Source: Candidatus Babelota bacterium (GTDB lineage Bacteria; JAGOBX01). From it: a stretch of DNA of 6,032 bases. The stretch covers positions 1-6,032 of the forward strand of contig JAGOBX010000241.1 in assembly GCA_017999075.1 (NCBI GenBank), given 5' to 3'. Within the stretch, counting starts at the first letter, position 1; each line of letters opens with the position of its first letter. Below are positions 5,886 through 6,032 of the stretch, one piece after another. The notes below the pieces were generated by a model. It did not search any database and had not been told where the DNA came from. It was given only the letters and a program-made list of their open reading frames with translations. The translations under genes and the position numbers were made by a program.

Positions 5886-6032
5886 ATGGCTAATATTAAA
5901 TCTGCAAAAAAAAAAGCTAAACAAGCAATAAAACACAGAATTGCAAATGCTCAGAAAAAAACAAAATTACGCACGTATGTAAAAAAAATAAAGAATGATA
6001 CTAATAAAAGCAAAAAAGACGAAACTTTAAAA
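5886..6032 (+). CDS. rpsT: 30S ribosomal protein S20 (bS20), 5' part; cut by the window edge
   Basis: The first 49 codons are present, of the roughly 85-90 expected. The start MANIKSAKKKAKQ is the typical S20 N-terminus, followed by a very Lys/Arg-rich helix (HRIANAQKKTKLRTYVKKIK) that in known S20 binds 16S rRNA at the bottom of the small subunit. The frame is open to the last base, with an A10 tract at 5906-5915 and A8 at 5981-5988. In some bacteria S20 represses its own translation; the weak dyad over its ribosome binding site may or may not relate to this. Confidence 0.95.
   Translation, partial: MANIKSAKKKAKQAIKHRIANAQKKTKLRTYVKKIKNDTNKSKKDETLK

Noticed and set aside
4801-5899. Shared AAATGGCTAATATT at the starts of ilvC and rpsT
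   Set aside because: Both proteins naturally start MANI and the AT-rich codon choice makes the match easy; the similarity ends at once, so this is not a duplication.
1-6032. CRISPR array, tRNA, insertion sequence or defence system
   Set aside because: No regularly spaced repeats, no cloverleaf sequence, no transposase and no nuclease/helicase-type genes were seen on either strand.

Overview
The window is very AT-rich (roughly a quarter to a third G+C by eye, higher in ilvC) and densely packed. All supported genes lie on the plus strand. The gene set suggests a diderm bacterium with an anaerobic lifestyle: a rubredoxin, a family-9 (heptosyltransferase-like) glycosyltransferase, a secreted FecR-domain protein, SmpB, a class I ketol-acid reductoisomerase and ribosomal protein S20. 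The base composition, long A-tracts and one broken frame would fit an AT-biased, possibly host-associated lineage (Elusimicrobiota/Endomicrobia-like is one guess). This is a weak inference; the sequence alone does not fix the phylum.

Layout. At 1-275 there is a plausible sigma70-type promoter, a strong ribosome binding site and a 53-aa rubredoxin whose third iron-ligand cysteine is a tyrosine. At 276-425 there is a long imperfect hairpin, probably the rubredoxin terminator. At 426-4678 four translationally coupled cistrons overlap by 1-4 bases: a secreted FecR-domain protein, a GT9 glycosyltransferase with N- and C-terminal cysteine clusters, smpB, and a membrane-anchored VWA/glutamine-amidotransferase-like protein. 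The last gene is split by a -1 frame change at an A8 tract near 4295-4302. Its C-terminal part, including the final membrane segment, continues in the other frame to 4678. At 4679-4802 a near-consensus promoter (TTGACA-17-TATATT) is followed by a terminator-like hairpin and a strong ribosome binding site. ilvC occupies 4803-5819. rpsT starts at 5886 and runs off the right edge.

How it fits together. The fecR-GT9-smpB-VWA block looks like one transcript. Its internal genes have no visible Shine-Dalgarno sequences and probably depend on coupled re-initiation, whereas rubredoxin, ilvC and rpsT have strong ones. Three of the four coupled genes are envelope-related and smpB (trans-translation) is a passenger. 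ilvC seems to have its own promoter and possibly a simple attenuator. Its cofactor loop lacks the usual phosphate-binding Arg/Ser residues and carries a Glu, which predicts NADH preference. I do not see a defence system, mobile element, CRISPR array or tRNA. The most notable points are the three-cysteine rubredoxin, the A-tract frame break that may be rescued by slippage, the predicted NADH-type KARI, and the promoter/hairpin arrangement before ilvC.
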